A stretch of DNA of 64,000 bases. Origin: Chytriomyces cf. hyalinus JEL632. Lineage: Eukaryota; Chytridiomycota; Chytridiomycetes; Chytridiales; Chytriomycetaceae. The stretch lies in contig JAIWWG010000056.1 of assembly GCA_025435555.1 (NCBI GenBank), positions 180,363 through 244,362 of the forward strand. Direction: 5' to 3'. The first letter of the stretch is position 1, and each line of letters starts with the position of its first letter. Positions 63,919-64,000 of the stretch are shown piece after piece. The position numbers and the translations under genes are program-made. The notes under the pieces are model-generated. The model searched no databases and was not told the origin of the DNA. It was given only the letters and a program-made list of their open reading frames with translations.

Positions 63919-64000
63919 TTTCGAGTTTCGCGTTTGAAAAAGAACAAATGGAATTGAAAACAGAAATGGACAAAAACGCGTCCTCGCTTTGGATATTCAG

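Overview
The window is nuclear DNA of a fungus, most likely a zoosporic (chytrid-type) one. Genes are closely packed on both strands and cut by many short GT-AG introns. The fungal signature is clear: an APSES/ankyrin cell-cycle transcription factor, a URA2/CAD protein with a degenerate dihydroorotase domain, a PAS-kinase-type protein kinase and the remains of a fungal cyclin. Two genes are of a type usually kept only by organisms with cilia or centrioles (TBC1D31-like and PPP1R42-like). This is why I infer a flagellate-zoospore fungus; I cannot name the species.

Layout. 1-2.3 kb: two tandem ER thioredoxin (PDI/TMX-like) genes on the minus strand. 2.6-8.1 kb: an unrecognised Ser/Pro-rich protein, divergent from a PASK-like kinase. 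8.2-9.8 kb: glutathione-dependent formaldehyde dehydrogenase. 9.9-17.5 kb: TBC1D31-like and beta-COP genes, head to head with 55 bp between their start codons. 17.6-18.1 kb: a previously hidden, frameshifted fungal cyclin relic. 18.3-26.6 kb: HNH protein, ABCC exporter and PIN/PILS-like carrier. 27-33 kb: a single-pass membrane protein with a cytoplasmic SH3 domain, tRNA-Met, and two tandem 7TM receptors. 33.2-40.9 kb: RAB3GAP1, a septin-like GTPase, a second identical tRNA-Met in inverted orientation, and a secreted Cys-containing protein. 41.1-48.5 kb: CAD (carbamoyl-phosphate synthase / dead DHOase / aspartate transcarbamylase). 49-55 kb: accessory, less gene-like DNA with a C2H2 protein, a mucin-like membrane protein possibly cut at its 5' end, a Ty1/copia gag-protease remnant, a tRNA-derived SINE-like unit, an LTR-like segment, and a small gene built of duplicated mini exon-intron modules. 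55-64 kb: PPP1R42-like LRR protein, two small unrecognised genes, a TauD-type dioxygenase, tRNA-Gly and the APSES/ankyrin factor.

The set is mostly housekeeping: pyrimidine synthesis, ER oxidative folding, ER-Golgi transport, Rab regulation and cell-cycle transcription. It is joined by sensing functions (two 7TM proteins, the SH3 membrane protein, the kinase). Product names come from reading the translations and recalling family motifs; no database search was run. Exon limits are hand-placed at GT-AG sites and are approximate unless stated.
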